Counted from the stretch's first letter, positions 34,471 to 47,600 are shown. The stretch is 64,000 nt of DNA from Zanthoxylum bungeanum (GCA_019454045.1 SKCR01023744.1:1-64000), one strand, 5' to 3'. Notes: generated by a model not told the origin, from the sequence alone. Numbers and translations are program-made.

Positions 34471-34522
34471 CTAAATTAAAGCTAAGATTACTTGGTAGCA
34501 GTATTAATATGAATTAACAAAC

Positions 34523-34542
34523 AATCCCCAGCAACGGCGCTA
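34523..34542 (-). other. element B primer binding site
   Basis: The minus strand reads TAGCGCCGTTGCTGGGGATT, close to TGGCGCCGTTGCCGGGGA, the site complementary to plant Asp tRNA used by Athila-like elements. It lies 9 bases inside the LTR end. Confidence 0.8.
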
Positions 34543-34551
34543 AAACCTTGT

Positions 34552-35874
34552 TGTGATATTTTTATATCGTACCGCAAGTGTACGGTGTCAAGTTTTAGTA
34601 TAAATCAGTGAAAGAGTGTCGAACCCACATGGATTGCGTTAACTCGTATTAAGTACTACAATTGATAATCCTAAATTTATTTAGAAAATAAATAATAAAG
34701 ATTTTAATAAATAAATAAATATAAAAATAATTTGATAGGAGGAACTAATACGATAGAGATTCTGGATCCTGATTTTACCTAGCTGTCACCTATGTATTTT
34801 TCATGTCAATTAATCCTTGTTCAGTTATATTATTTATAAGTCAAGACCCCTAAAATATCCACTCACTCTCTCGAGTACCGAGTGAAAATATCATCAACTA
34901 TAGACTTCGATATCTCTATAAAAATCCAATAGTTAACAACTCATTACGATTTGTGATTCTATGTTAACGACTTCAAAGGACTACAGATTCTCCGAACTCT
35001 ATAAAATCCTAGGCTATATTCTCTAGATCTATTCAAAATCCACTCTCTCGAGTGATAGATTCTAAACATTTATCATCTTCAATTGTGGCCAACAATCAAG
35101 AAGCATTAAACTCAAAAGAATATAAATAAATCAATAAAACTTCATAACAAAATCGACAAACAATTACAAGGTTCAAGCATCAATTATTTCATTCTCCAGA
35201 ATTAAGGAGTTTAGTTCATGACAAAAGATAAAATTAATGATAAACAATTCATGAATATAATAGAAATCATTAGAGTTCTAAAAAAGAAACAAGAAGATAA
35301 ACCCCGAATTGAATCTCTTCCTCCTAGGATGTAACGCCTTAATCTCCTCTTGTTGCTCTTCAATCCTCTCCTTGGATCTCTAAAAATATTTATTTTTGTA
35401 TTTTGTGCAGTGTATTAGCCTCCCCCTGAGTATTGGACGAACTGTTCTATTTATAATAGAGGCTAGGAGTCATTAAACATCTAAAAAACCCTAAAATCCT
35501 GTTTCTGGTCCGCGGGGGACGCTGCGGTGACGAACAGAGGGCGCTACAGTGCCCAACTCTCGGTAAAATGTATGTAAATGACTAGATCCCGTCGAGTAGA
35601 TGCAAATACATATATTATGGGTCTTGTAACTATTTCTAGATCAAACGTTATGGCCTTTTTAATTTAATGCGCAGCTGATGCTGATTTTTACTGCTTCTTG
35701 AGTCTGATACTCCCGATAGGTCCCGAAATACACGTATTTGCTGCATTCTTGATGTTATAATGCTTTGTACAAATAAGACATAAAATAAACTAGAAAATAC
35801 ATTAAATGGCTCTAACCATAACAAATTAATAGGCTAAAGATGCTAAAATAAGTGGGTATAAACCACACTTATCA
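34552..35874 (-). mobile_element. element B 5' LTR
   Basis: On the plus strand it runs TGTGATATTTTTATA to CCACACTTATCA, and the primer site adjoins its low end. A TATA box (minus TATAAATAG, 35447-35455) lies about 420 bases from its 5' end. The opening bases with CGCAAGTGTACGG resemble those of LTR A (CGCAAGCGCACG), which suggests related families. Confidence 0.82.
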
Positions 35875-36074
35875 GTTACCATCGCATATTCACATGTCCA
35901 CATTGTGTTCTGATGAGCAAATGTAGTATTGCTTGGTTCTGGCATCCAATGATAATTATTGGACTGGACAACACGCCTTAGAAAATCAGACCGTTGCTCC
36001 TTGATTTGGGGTGTATCTTTTTCTAGAAAAGCTCGTAATCTTTCTATCTCCAGATAAAAATTCATGTCAACCAC
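35875..36074 (-). pseudogene. element A gag-like remnant, N-terminal part
   Basis: The frame opens MVDMNFYLEIERLRAFLEKD shortly after the primer site of A and continues to MPEPSNTTFAHQNTMWTCE, the same sequence as at 31821. A missing T near 35890 shifts the frame in this copy. It is cut at 35875 by the LTR of B. The small leader between 36075 and 36170 holds no gene. Confidence 0.65.
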
Positions 36075-36170
36075 CTGAAAATAAAAGAAGGAAATAAAAA
36101 TTACAAAAAAGAAAAATTATATACAAATAAATTAGATAGCTTCAAAATTAATAACTCAAGAAAAATAAGT

Positions 36171-36188
36171 CCTCGGCAACGGCTCCGA
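36171..36188 (-). other. element A primer binding site
   Basis: The minus strand reads CGGAGCCGTTGCCGAGG, a decayed form of the Asp-type site GGCGCCGTTGCCGGGG, just inside the LTR end at 36194. Confidence 0.7.
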
Positions 36189-36193
36189 AAACT

Positions 36194-37379
36194 TGACCGG
36201 CGTAATCATACGCGTATAACGCAAGCGCACGTATCGTTCAAGTAGTATAAAAATATCGATCCCACGAGAACTTAATTTCTACTGTTGTTATTAATTATTG
36301 ATACTATTTATTTACATGTATCTAATTAAAAGGAGAAGGGATTGAATACTTTTGGTTGGTTGAATGTGGATTTACTGAACAAATAAATAATTAAAAACAC
36401 AAAAGAAAATACTGAGAAAAATAACAAAAAAACACAAATATCTAGGGTCGTGACTTTACACAATATTATTCTAATGGTGAATTGATTATCTTATATATGT
36501 GTAATAAATCAGTTTGCTAACCTGGAACACGAAGATATGCAAAAGACTATATTGATGGTCAGATGCAAACACCCAAATAACCCAATTAATCATATGTCTA
36601 TGTTAACTAAGTTACTTGAATTCATTAGTTCAAGTTCCATAAGTGGATACCCCCGCCCGACTGGTATATGTCTATCCTGTAAGGAAATCTATTAAAGGGT
36701 TATCTATCCTCAAGTAAGATCGCGGGCTATTGAATGTAAGACTGAAACCTAAAATCCTTTCATCAAGTCCATTTTAATTTTACCACATCAATCTTAATGG
36801 TGATCAAGTAACAAGAAGCATGAAGCTTAAGATTAAATAAACAAACTAAAGAATTACCCATTATATAATTAAATCAATTATTAAGCATGTGACTATTGTG
36901 TTTTATCACTTTCCTAGAATAAAAATAAAATGCTGGGGTGAAGGGATCCACCCTTACTATTTCTAATTTAGAAATCCCTCTTATTATAATATAGAAATTA
37001 TCAGTGTTATTACCAACCGACCATATAGGCGATATCCTGATTATGTCGGATTTTCAATTAAGTACAACCAACCATAAAGGTAGTGTTATCATTAGTCCAT
37101 AAACCAGCCAGATATGCGGTAATTATCTATCACCTACAGACTGACCATATAGGCGGTGTCATATTATGTCAAATAAATAAAACTAGTCATTAAGGTGGTA
37201 TAACCTTTAGTGCATATTATTAAATTATAATTTCTATATTATAATTAAGGGAGATTAATCTAAACTAAAATAATAAAAGCTTGACCCTCCCCCCAGTGGA
37301 AATTTAACTACTAAACATAAAAGAAAAGAAAAGAAAATAAATTATTACTGAAAATAAAAATACATAATTAAAAACACTG
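36194..37379 (-). mobile_element. element A 5' LTR, truncated
   Basis: TGACCGGCGTAATCA onward aligns with 16802-17990 of the other LTR. The outer 480 bases, including promoter and LTR start, are missing, and an internal piece of a copia LTR follows from 37380. The quasi-palindrome array is repeated at about 37013-37205. Confidence 0.82.
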
Positions 37380-38675
37380 ATAATTACGACAATCAGTGTG
37401 CTTTGGTTTTGGTCATCCGAAACTTTAACAGGTTCTGTGTACACCTCTTCTGGATTTACTGAGAATCGTAGTGTATTAGGTGTGATGTCAAGATGGGAGT
37501 ATCACTTCAGTCATATGGAGATGATGATCACGCATGATATGATGCTAATACTCTTAAATACTGCAGCTATCGGGATGGTATGACTAGGTCATGATTATCC
37601 GATTATAGAGACTAGTTACGCGGGATTCTATATATGCTTCGTTCGAGACAGGCATAGCGGCAGCCCTAGGCCTGACATGTGACATCCGATACTGGATCGT
37701 ATTACGTAATACTTTATATACTACGTTTGATACAAATTATATATTCCTCGTTGAATATTTCTGGAGAATTGGATAGGCACAGTGCTTTACTAGAAGCCAA
37801 TCATGTCTTGTAAATCGATGAGAACGTAGTATGGGGTACGTACGTATTCAGATAGTCCGAAGACCGTATTTACTGCCAACATATCCAGGGATCTCTTGGG
37901 TCGCTTCCTAAAGATTCACCCATGATATTTGACTTGAACAAAATTAATCTAGGATTAATTATGAGAGAGAAAATTAATCTGGGATTAATTACGACAAGAA
38001 TTTTATCTGGGATTACATTCATCTAGAAGAGAGAACGCGATTAATTTGGAATTAATCGATTAAATAATATATTGGATATATTAATTGAAATTGGATTTCA
38101 ATGTGTAATTAAAATTGGATTTTAGTTCGGGTGAACGAATTAATTTGGAATTAATTCGTAAGTGACTTTCGTAATAATTTTGCTAGGCATTATTATTTAA
38201 TTAAATTTGATTTAATTACGTCGTGATGGAAAATTAGTTTATCAGATTAAACGAACTCAGGGCCAAAGTGTATTGTGTAAGCCAACTTAAATTTGAAATT
38301 TAAAGAGGTGAGACACACAACTTACATCAAGTGTTTGACATGTGATGTGAAAAGTTGGCAATAGTGATTGTATTATTTAAACATACAACGACCTAAAGTC
38401 AAAGTGACTATTCACCATCTTCTCTCTTTTTCTCTCTCTTACTGTGAATACATCTCTCCTTTAGGAAAATTTTGTTTCAATTTTCAATCAAAGCTAGCAC
38501 TTTGTGTGTTGATTTAAGGTGATAGGGAAACTCACCCAATATTTTGAACTCATTTTCAAATCTTGGAGCTTCTACATCTATTAGAATTTTTGAAACCTCT
38601 CTACTATTTAATGTAAGTATTCCGCAACTTATATTGATTTATTCACACTATAATCATGTTTAGAGATCCTTGGTA
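37380..38675 (+). mobile_element. Copia-E 5' LTR, 5'-truncated
   Basis: It begins inside the LTR at a point equal to 45049 in the 3' LTR (CGACAATCAGT, then GCTTTGGTTTTGGTCATCC). It ends at AGAGATCCTTGG before the primer site. About 440 bases are missing at the start. A palindrome ladder lies near 37955-38245. Confidence 0.85.
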
Positions 38676-38676
38676 A

Positions 38677-38689
38677 TGATATCAAAGCC
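38677..38689 (+). other. Copia-E primer binding site
   Basis: TGATATCAAAGCC is a two-mismatch form of TGGTATCAGAGCC (initiator Met tRNA). Confidence 0.72.
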
Positions 38690-40878
38690 ATCTAAACTTG
38701 GTTTGAATTCTAGGGCTCTTAACATTAATTTGGGGATTTTGTGCTTGAGCATCTAATTTCTAAATTGATTGTTTGGTTGTGATTATATGATGATGACTTA
38801 GAGTTATGGATGAGTGGATTTGTGAAAAATTGATTGGATTAAAAATTCCTAAATTCCTTATCTTGGCCGAACATGAACCTATATGAACTCAGGGTTATTT
38901 TTTGAAAATTAGACAGTTGGATGTGTTATTGGCATGAAATATATGTTAAATATTGATTTACTTAGATTGAAATCAAATTGCATGATTATTTCCTTGACTT
39001 TACAGTGAGTTGAAGCATGTTGGATGAATTGATTTTGCTTCAATTTGTGTTGGACATGAATTGAAATATTAAGCATGATTAATTGGATTAATTAATATTT
39101 TGGAAATATTAGATTAATTGATTAATTGTGTTAATTATACTTTAATTGGATTAATATGATATTTGGAATATTATGCTAATTAATTTGTTGTATTTGGGCT
39201 AATGGGCTTGGTTGGGATAAGTATGGTTTTGGACAATTGGGTTGGATCAAATTGGGCCTAAAACCATTTTCATAAAGTCCAAAATATAACTTTGGGCCTT
39301 ATATAATTTAATTGAACCTAATGGGTTTAAATTGATTTTTGGCATCGGGTGATTACTAATTGGGCCTTGGCATTTTGGGTTTGATCCATAATTTCCAAAG
39401 TCCATGCCTAAAGAATTAATTGAAAGCCCATTGAATTTTAATTGAATTGACATTGGATGCTAATTGGGTTTTTGAGACCCAATTGGATTGGATTTGGAAT
39501 CCAAGTCTTTAAGACACTAAAATAAGTGTAATTGTTTAATTTGGAATTAAACATGAATTAGTATTGGATATAATTTAAATTGGATTTAAAATTATAGTTC
39601 AATATAATTCAAGAATACTTACTTTGAATATTTATTCTTAAACAAGTTGGACTCGAGCAAATCAAATCGTTGTATGAACATTGGATGGTCATTAATTGAA
39701 GATTAATTAATTGGATTGGATGATTGAACAATATGCTTTGTGTGAATACTTGGATGTATTTGTATAAATAATGTATATCAGATGGATATTAGTTGGGTGG
39801 GGGCAATTTTGGAAATTATTGTAAATATGATATTTATTAAATTGGACCTGTGTGTCCAGCCTTTCACCTCTTATACTCTTGTATTTCTTTTCTCACCAAT
39901 TCCCCTCAATGTAAATGAGGTTTATGTATTATGTAATGGGTAAAAGAATGTAAAGTGCTAGCAGGAGAAAGGAAAGAGAGAGATTTATTCTAGAAATAAA
40001 TTGTATTATATATCCATCTGCATATCATTATTAAATTTTATAGCACATTTTTAAGGGTATATGATGAGACCTAATCAAAGATAATAAAGTGGTTACCGAT
40101 TTATAAAAAAAACCCTCACTTTAATATTAAGAGTTTTCCTTCAATAAGTGGTTTTTTCTCAAGATCCAAGATTGACTTTGATTTTTTGGCCAAAGTCAAG
40201 ATTATTGTCCATCGCGGATGTGTTTGAACCATGAAAGCTTTGTTATATATCGCATGTCTTGGGCAGTCGTGACTTTTTGGCCAAAGTCAAGGTCACATCT
40301 GTACATCGACGTGGATTACGAAATTTTCCCATTGTCAATGGGTCACGCTTAAATGGAATCATTAAGCTTGTTGAGCCAAAACCAAGACTTAGATGATTCA
40401 GATGAAAAGGTTAGAAAATATATTGGATATATGTTTTGGACTTGAAGGTCCACCAATTGCATCTAGGAATTAGATGAGATCCAATTGATCTTAGAGATCT
40501 ACCTAGTTAAGTTTCATACAGCTTGTTGGCCAAAGTCAAGATTTTGTGTTATTTAATGGGATCCTAGCCCACTAGGAAATTGGGTTTCCCGAGTACTCAA
40601 AAGAGGGTTAGAGGTTCACCGAAAAATAGTGGTAGGCCAGTATTGAATTTGCAATTTCATTTAATACTTGCTAATACGCGCTCTTTTGTTATTATATTAC
40701 GTTATATATATATATATAATATTAGTTGGACTAATATCTTTTATTGCTTTCTTTGAACAGTTAGACTGTACAAGACACTTCTCTACTTGTAGTTGGTTAT
40801 ATAGTTGGACTATAGTAACCATTGTATTTTGAGTGTACCTGATATCGTTGATTAGATAGTTGGACTATTGTAATCTTA
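38690..40878 (+). other. Copia-E untranslated leader with repeat
   Basis: No gene is found. It is homologous to the Copia-1 leader. The GGCCAAAGTCAAG repeat occurs at 40183, 40274, 40368 (diverged) and 40523. A TGG-spaced palindrome at 39488-39504 has arms TTGGATT/AATCCAA where Copia-1 has TTAAATT/AATTTAA. A short TA run lies at about 40703-40718. Confidence 0.78.
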
Positions 40879-41727
40879 ATGGTTGGAAAGATTGACATTA
40901 GAGACATCATCATGGGTGACAATCTCTTTAATGGCTCCAATTTTTCAGATTGCGAGATGAACCTCAGGATAGTCATGGGGGCTGAGAAGTTACTCTATGT
41001 AATAGAGAAACCTCTCAGGCTTGAGCCCGGAGTTGAGCAAATAGTAGAGTATGAGTTTTGGAAGACTCATCGTGATGATAACTCTACTGCTCAATCCTTC
41101 ATGCTTGCCGCAATGACTCCTCAATTTTGTCGTCAAAACAAATGATTGGATCCTCATAATATGTGTTGAAATTGAAGGATCTTCACAGATCCAACCTTAG
41201 ATCTCAGAAGTATGATTTACAAAAGAATCTCTATCGCTCACGTATTTCAGAGGGTATATTTGTCGAGCACCATGTGTCGCAGAAGATTACTGACATCGAA
41301 CATCTAGGTCAGTTGGGCATAACCTTTGAGGCCGATACTTCTATAGATTTGATCTTATAGTCTCTGCCCGATTGCTGGGGTGGGTTCGTCATGAACTATA
41401 ATAAGATGAATGCAGAAAAGACTCTTGAAGAGTTAATGGCGATACTGAAAGAGGCAGATGCAGTGCTTCTGAAGGGCAAGAAGAGCGAGGCGCAGCTTAC
41501 TTCGACATCCCAGAAAGTCAAGGCTTGGTCGAAGGCTTCTGGGGGTGTGAAGAAAAAGAAGATAAATGGCAATGCCAAATCATCATAGTCTTATGGGAAG
41601 ACTAAGGACTTATCCCAAGATATCTGCCTACACTGTGGGAAATGGGGTCACTGGAAGCGTGATTACTTTGAGTACAAGAGACACATGAAGGAAGTGAAGG
41701 CTCCGGCTTTAAGTTTGTTTTTATAAA
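40879..41727 (+). pseudogene. Copia-E gag
   Basis: The ATG at 40879 opens a frame with LFNGSNFSDCEMNLRIVMGA, then YVIEKPL and a TAQSFMLAAMTPQF block, as in copia gag. A stop at 41143-41145 and a frame shift follow. The second frame (from 41163) reads LKDLHRSNLRSQKYDLQ to LGQLGI, has stops at 41358 and 41586, and reaches the zinc knuckle CLHCGKWGHWKRDY (41625-41666), whose last Cys is Tyr. Gag would form the particle shell. Confidence 0.85.
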
Positions 41728-41752
41728 CATGTCCATTATTAGTTTTAAAAAT

Positions 41753-41995
41753 TGGATTTTTGATTCTGGATGTAGTACTCACATATTTATTGATGTGCAG
41801 GATCTGCAGATTAGCAAGAGACTAACTTCAAGTGAGATCGACTGACGAGTCAAAAACGATACGAGAGTCGCTGTTTTGGCCATTGGGACCTATGTTTTGA
41901 ACCTGCCCTCTGGGCATGTAATTACATTAGGTGAGTGTTATTTAGTACCTAGTTTGACTAGGAACATCATCTCTGTATCTTGTTTAATCTGATGC
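41753..41995 (+). pseudogene. Copia-E protease region
   Basis: In a third frame the sequence reads WIFDSGCSTHIF, holding the Asp-Ser-Gly of a copia aspartic protease. It later reads SLTRNIISVS, the end of the pre-integrase link. A TGA stop near 41842 breaks it. The protease would cut the polyprotein inside the particle. Confidence 0.78.
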
Positions 41996-42159
41996 AGATA
42001 TGTCTTTGTATTCAGGAACATGTGGTGTTTTGTATATAAAGATGATATTTTGATATGTATAGCAGATGTTAATAATGATCTTTATATTTTGAATATAAGT
42101 GAATCTTAAACATATAACATGACAAATAAAGATTCAAATTGAGTAAAACAGATGAAACT

Positions 42160-42900
42160 TATCTATCCATTATCGTCTAGGATACATTAACAAGACTCGT
42201 ATATCCACTCTTTTGAAGAATGGATACTTCGAAGGATTTGATCCAAATTCATATGATGTCTGTGAATCTTTTTTATTAGGCAAAATTCCTAAAACACCTT
42301 TTAGTGGTAAGGGTGTACATACCACCGAGCTGTTAGCCCTCATTCATAATAATATATGTGGGCCCTTGTCTAGCCAGGCTAGAGGTGGATATAAATACTT
42401 CGTAACCTTTATAGATGATGCATCGCGTTATGGTTATGAGTATCTTATAAGACACAAGTCAGAAACTTTTGAGAAATTCAAAGCGTTTCGACACGAAGTA
42501 GAAAAACAGACCGGTAAAAGTATGAAAATATTACGGTCAGACCCTGGTGGAGAATACTTGAGCAATGAGTTTCTCGATTACTTGAAAGAATATGGTATTC
42601 TTTTATAATGGAATCCTCCCAGAACACCTCAATTAAACGGTGTGTCTGAATGGAGAAACCAATCTTTGTTGGGCATGGTAAGGTCAATGATGAGTCATAT
42701 TGAGCTACCAATTTCCTTCTGGGATACGTATTAAACAGTGCAATACTTATTCTGAAAAATGTTCCGTTAACGTCTGCTGGACAGACTCCATATGAAATAT
42801 GGACAGAAGAGAAATAGCTTTTCTCATTTTTGAAGATTTGGGGATGCTGGGCATATGTTAAACGTTTGGACAGTACCAAACTACAACCCAAATCGGATAA
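42160..42900 (+). pseudogene. Copia-E integrase
   Basis: The frame 42213-42608 covers LLALIHNNICGPLS, then a YFVTFIDDASRYGYEYLI block and the second catalytic Asp in ILRSDPGGEYLS. The first catalytic Asp is Asn (HNN for HSD/HTD), and the frame stops at 42606-42608 before the catalytic Glu block. A broken continuation extends to about 42900 (NPPRTPQLNG-like and WGCWAYV-like remnants). Enzyme activity is lost on both counts. Confidence 0.85.
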
Positions 42901-43214
42901 GTGCCTATTTATAGGTTATCATAGGGAAACCAAAGGGTATTACTTCTACAATCTATAAGAGAACAAAATATTTGTTGATTTTCATGCAGTTTTCCTCGAA
43001 AAGGAATTCATAGATGCAGTGATAAGTGGGAGGAAAGTAGAACTCGATGAGAATCAGAGTGATACTGTTCCTGGCACCGACCCCCTCACGGAACATGAAC
43101 AGTTCATCAGGGATGAGACTGTTCCATAGTCTTCTAATACATAAGAACCGCGTAAATCAGAGAGAGTCAGAAAATAACGTGAGAGGTATGAGTTTCTGAT
43201 CTCACCTCATGTAG

Positions 43215-43930
43215 ATATTAATCTTATTGAGGAAGATGAACCGGCTATATATGAGAAAGCGATACAAGGTATTGACTCCCCTTTATGGCAGGAAGCCGTG
43301 AAGTCTGAAATGGATTCCATGTATACCAACCAAGTTAGGACATTTGTTGTAAATGAGTCTTCAAGAAGAAGACAGAAATGGAAGGCAACATACAAACATA
43401 CAAAGCTAGACTTATAGCGAAAGGGTATTGTCAACGACATAGTGTCGATTACGACGAAACTTTTTCACCCATTGCCATGATTAAATCCATTCGGATAATG
43501 CTTGCTATTGCTGCATATTTTGATTATGAAATATGGTAGATGGACATCAAAATCATTTTCTTTAACGGAAACCTTTTAGAGGATGTTTATATGCAACAGC
43601 CTGATGATTTTGTCATGAAAAAACATGCAAACAAGGTTTGCAAGTTAAATCGATCCATTTATGGATTGAAGCAAGCATCTTGATCTCGAAACCATGTTTT
43701 GATGAGATCATAAAAGAATATTGTTTCAGTCAAAATGAAGATGATTTATGTGTATATAAGAAGGTTAGTGGGAGTGCACTCACATTGATTTTCCTATATG
43801 TTGATGATGTATTGCTTCGTAGCAATTTCATTCCCATACTAAAATCGGTGAAAACTTGGCTTTCATTAAAATTCTCCATGAAAAACTAGGAGAGACATCC
43901 TTTATTTTAGGAATAAGGATCTACCGGGAT
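43215..43930 (+). pseudogene. Copia-E reverse transcriptase
   Basis: The start is recognisable as IQGIDSPLWQEAVKSEMDSM (about 43264-43323), then a small deletion. A second stretch carries SIRIMLAIAAYFDYEIW. The final frame (43638-43889) contains QNEDDLCVYKKVSGSALT and the catalytic LYVDDVLL, with YVDD at 43797-43808. Stops occur at 43538 and elsewhere. The intact YVDD is the only complete catalytic block among the copia copies here. Confidence 0.88.
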
Positions 43931-44049
43931 AGATTTAAAAGTTATTGGCACTCTCCCAAAGCTCGTATATTGAAAAACATATACGCGACCTGATGTCTCG
44001 TATGCTTTGAGCATATGTAGTCGCAATCAGGGCGATCCAGATGATGTTC

Positions 44050-44575
44050 ACTGGATTTCTGTAAAGAATATCATTGATTATCTTAGACAAACTAAAGATG
44101 CTTTCTTAGTATATGAGGAAGGATAACTTGAGGTGACTGGGTTAACCGATGCAAGTTTCCAAATCGATAAAGACGACTGTAAGTCACAATCAGGGTATAT
44201 ATTTTATTTGAATAACGGAGCAATAAGCTAAAAATCTTCTCAGGAATATATTGTTACCGATTCAATAATAAAAACGAAATACATTACTGTAGCTGAGGCA
44301 GCAAAAGAAGTATTTTGGATCTATAAATTCCTAATTGGATTAGAAGTAGTTCTGTTAGCAGCTGAGCAAGGCTACAACAGAAGCTAAGGAATCACGGTCT
44401 CATCAATTATCCAAGTATGTACTTCGATGATTTCATCTAATTCGTGAGATCATAGACCGTGGCGATGTCAAGATCTAAAAGATCGTATCAGATGATAACC
44501 TTACAAATCCGTTGACGAAAGCTATATCTCAGCAAAGTTTGAGCGACCTGTACATAGTTCAGGTGTTGGACACTT
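44050..44575 (+). pseudogene. Copia-E RNase H
   Basis: The segment reads LRQTKDAFLVY, then GLTDASFQIDKDDCKSQ-like and AEAAKEVFWIYKFL stretches, and ends with LTKAISQ-like sequence. This is the copia RNase H plus C-terminal tail. Frame breaks are frequent. It ends 20 bases before the purine tract. Confidence 0.75.
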
Positions 44576-44594
44576 GAGTGATTGGCTATAGGCC

Positions 44595-44605
44595 AAGTGA
44601 GAGAT
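44595..44605 (+). other. Copia-E polypurine tract
   Basis: AAGTGAGAGAT directly precedes the 3' LTR and equals the Copia-1 tract with one change. Confidence 0.82.
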
Positions 44606-47600
44606 TATTTGACAATTATGACCCATAGCATCACTTTATAAAGAACATGGTGTTTTTGTATAAATTAACTATGTGACAAAGGAAATTACTATTTTATCAT
44701 TGTGTAATTGGATTACTTGGATATATAAATGATAAAAGTCCATATGGTTAATTTAGATTAATAAGATATGAGACAATATTAATCCATGAATGGTTTAATC
44801 ATTAAATATCCCTGGTCATAATATTATCGAGACTGGACATCGATAATGCGGAATAAACTAGTATTACACTTGTAGTATTAGATACTTATGCAAGTGTGAT
44901 ATGAGGTTTTGTTAGCCATTGGACCGGGAAAAGCTTCACTCTGAATAGACCCCTCGGAGTCCCATTGGTATTATGATTATGTGTCTATAAGAATCCGAAT
45001 CAGGGTAGGTATATGTGGTCCTTAACCTAAGACTTGCATCGCTAATACTTGCGACAATCAGTTTGCTTTGGTTTTGGTCATCCGGAGCTTTAACAGGTTC
45101 TTTGTACGCCTCAACTGGGTTTACTAAGAATCGTAGTGTATTGGGTGTGATGTCAAGATAAGAGTATCACTTCAGTCATATGAAGATGATGATCACGCAG
45201 GATAGGATACTAATACTCTTAAATGCTACAGTTATCGGGATAGTATGACTAGGTCATGATTATCCGATTACAGAGACTAGTTACACGAGATCCGATATAT
45301 GCTTCGTACGGGGCAGACACAGTGCCAGCCATATGCCTAGCATGTGACATCCGATACTGGATCGTATTACGCAATACTTTATGTATTATGCCTGATACAG
45401 ATTATATATTCCTTGTTAAATATTTCTGAAGAATTGGGTAGGCACGGTCCTTTGCTAGTAGCCAACCATGTCTTGTAAATCGGTGAGAACATGGCACGAG
45501 ATACGCACGTGTTCGGATAGTTCGATGACCGTATTTGCTGCCAATATAGCCATGGATCTCTTGGGTCGTTTCCTAAAGATTCACCAATGATATTTGACTT
45601 GAATAGAATTAATTTGGGATTAATTATGAGAGAGAAAATTAATCTGGGATTATTGACGGTAAGAATTTATCTGGGATTAAATTCGTCTAAAAGAGAGAAC
45701 GTGATTAATTTAGAATTAATCGATTAAATAATATATTGGATATATTAATTGAAATTGGATTTTAATGCGGAATTAAAATTTGATTTTAATTTGGGCGAAC
45801 GAATTAATTTGGAATTAATTCGTAAGTGACTTTCGTAATAATTTTGCTAGGCATTATTGTTAGGAGTTTCTAAGTCTCGAGGAACGAATACAAAGCAAGA
45901 AATAAGTGCGAATACAAGTCGAGGAAGTTATGGAATACTTACATCAAACGGTTGAGCGATGCGGCAATGAACAAAACTTGGTTTTCCGCCCATTGGACTT
46001 CTCGGCAGTGAGCAGAATTTTGTCCTCCATTTTTCAGTTTTGGATCATCTTCCAAGCTCCAAGCTCGCCTGATATGGTTCCAAGCTCACGGATGGGTTTC
46101 CCTATCACCTTCGGACAACTCCGTGTGTGTGCTAGCATCTTGATTTCGCAACAAAATCATGTCTATGCCTCTCCTATAGCTCACGACAGTGAGCATTGAA
46201 GGGAGAACAAAACAGCCCCATGGGCGTGAACTAGAGAGAAGAAGAAGAGGGGAATGAGAGAGGAGAGTTGTGTGTTAAGTGTTGGAAAAGTGTATCTAAT
46301 ACACTTATATGTTTTCCAAAAATAATTAAATGATTTTCCTTATTTTTGGCTTTCAAAAAGTCAAATAAAAAAGCTAATCAAAGCTTTCCAACCACTCCAC
46401 CAACTCACATCACTCACATCGCTCAAGTTTCAAGTCACATCAATTATGAATAGTGACTAGCGTCAATCACTTAAAGTGAAAGACATCTATCACTTGATTG
46501 ACGCATGACGTGATGCTAGATGCGACTAGCGATTTGACGCTTGATTGACTTGCGTGCCGCATTCAAATTCGAAATGCGAATGCGCTCGTAAATAATCTCG
46601 GGCTCGGGTTCGCTAATTCCAAATTAATGAATTTTCCGTTGCATCGTAAATAAATCTAATTTAATTAAATAATCATGCCAACATAATTACTATTCACGTC
46701 GCTAACGACTTAATTTTAATTAATTCGTTCGCCCGAATTAAAATCTAATTTTAATTCTGTGTCGAAATCCAATTTCGTTCAATATATCGAATATATTAAT
46801 TTACCGATTAATTCCAAATTAATCCTTCTCTCTCTTTAAATGATATTTTATCCTAGATAAAATATCTCCGTAATTAATACCAGATTAATTTTCTCTCTCT
46901 TCTAATTAATCCCATATTAATTAAAGTGCGAGTCATACGTCATCGGTGAATCTTTGGGAAGCGACCCATGAGATCCCCGTATATGTTGGTAGTAAATTCA
47001 GTCGTCGGACTATCCGATCACGTAAGTACCTCGTACTATGTTTGTACCGATTTACAAGACAAGGTTGGCTTCTAGCAAAACGCCATGCCTACCAAATTCT
47101 CCAGAAATATCCTTACAGGAATAAAGGATCTGTATCAGGTGTAGTATACGTGGTATTGCGTATTTCGATCCAGTATCGGATGATCACATGCGAGGTCTGG
47201 GGCTGGTACAGTGTCTGCCCCGTACGAAACATATATAGGATAACGAGCAACTAGTCTCTTTATTATCGGATAATCATGACCAAGTCATATTATCCCGACG
47301 GTTGCAACCTTTTTAGAGAACCAGTTCTACATCTCTGCGCGATCATCATCTCCACTATGACTGGAGTGATACTTCCGTCTTGACATCACACCCAATACAC
47401 TACGATTCTCAACATACCCAGCAGAGGCATACACAGAAACTGGTTAAAGCCCTGAACGACCACAACCAAAGTATATTGATTGTCGCAAGTATTAGCAGTG
47501 CAAGTCTTAGGTTAAGACCAAATACACCTACCCTGATTTCGGAATTCCATAGACACATAATCATACTACCAATGGAATTCCGAGGGGGTCTATCCACAGC

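Larger units (their letters stand above)
31869..35874 (-). mobile_element. element B, gag-only LTR element lacking its 3' LTR
   Basis: On the minus strand: LTR (35874-34552), Asp-type primer site, short leader, one gag-like frame, a CTAGCGGAGAGGCAACC block, a spacer and two purine tracts. There is no pol. It enters A after GTTAC (35875-35879). The 3' LTR expected below 31880 is missing; the second tract is joined straight to element A gag sequence that duplicates part of the sequence on the other side of B. Confidence 0.75.
16802..37379 (-). mobile_element. element A, non-autonomous LTR element carrying a LOG-like gene
   Basis: On the minus strand the order is: LTR (36194-37379, cut at its outer end), Asp-type primer site, gag-like remnant (36074-35875 and 31868-30635), an unassigned stretch, a LOG-type sequence (20454-19801), two purine tracts with a roughly 1.2 kb spacer, and LTR (18474-16802). 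No protease, integrase or reverse transcriptase is found, so it must have used proteins from elsewhere. B and D are nested in it. The outer target duplication (GATAT at 16797-16801) cannot be confirmed because the other end is lost. Confidence 0.8.
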
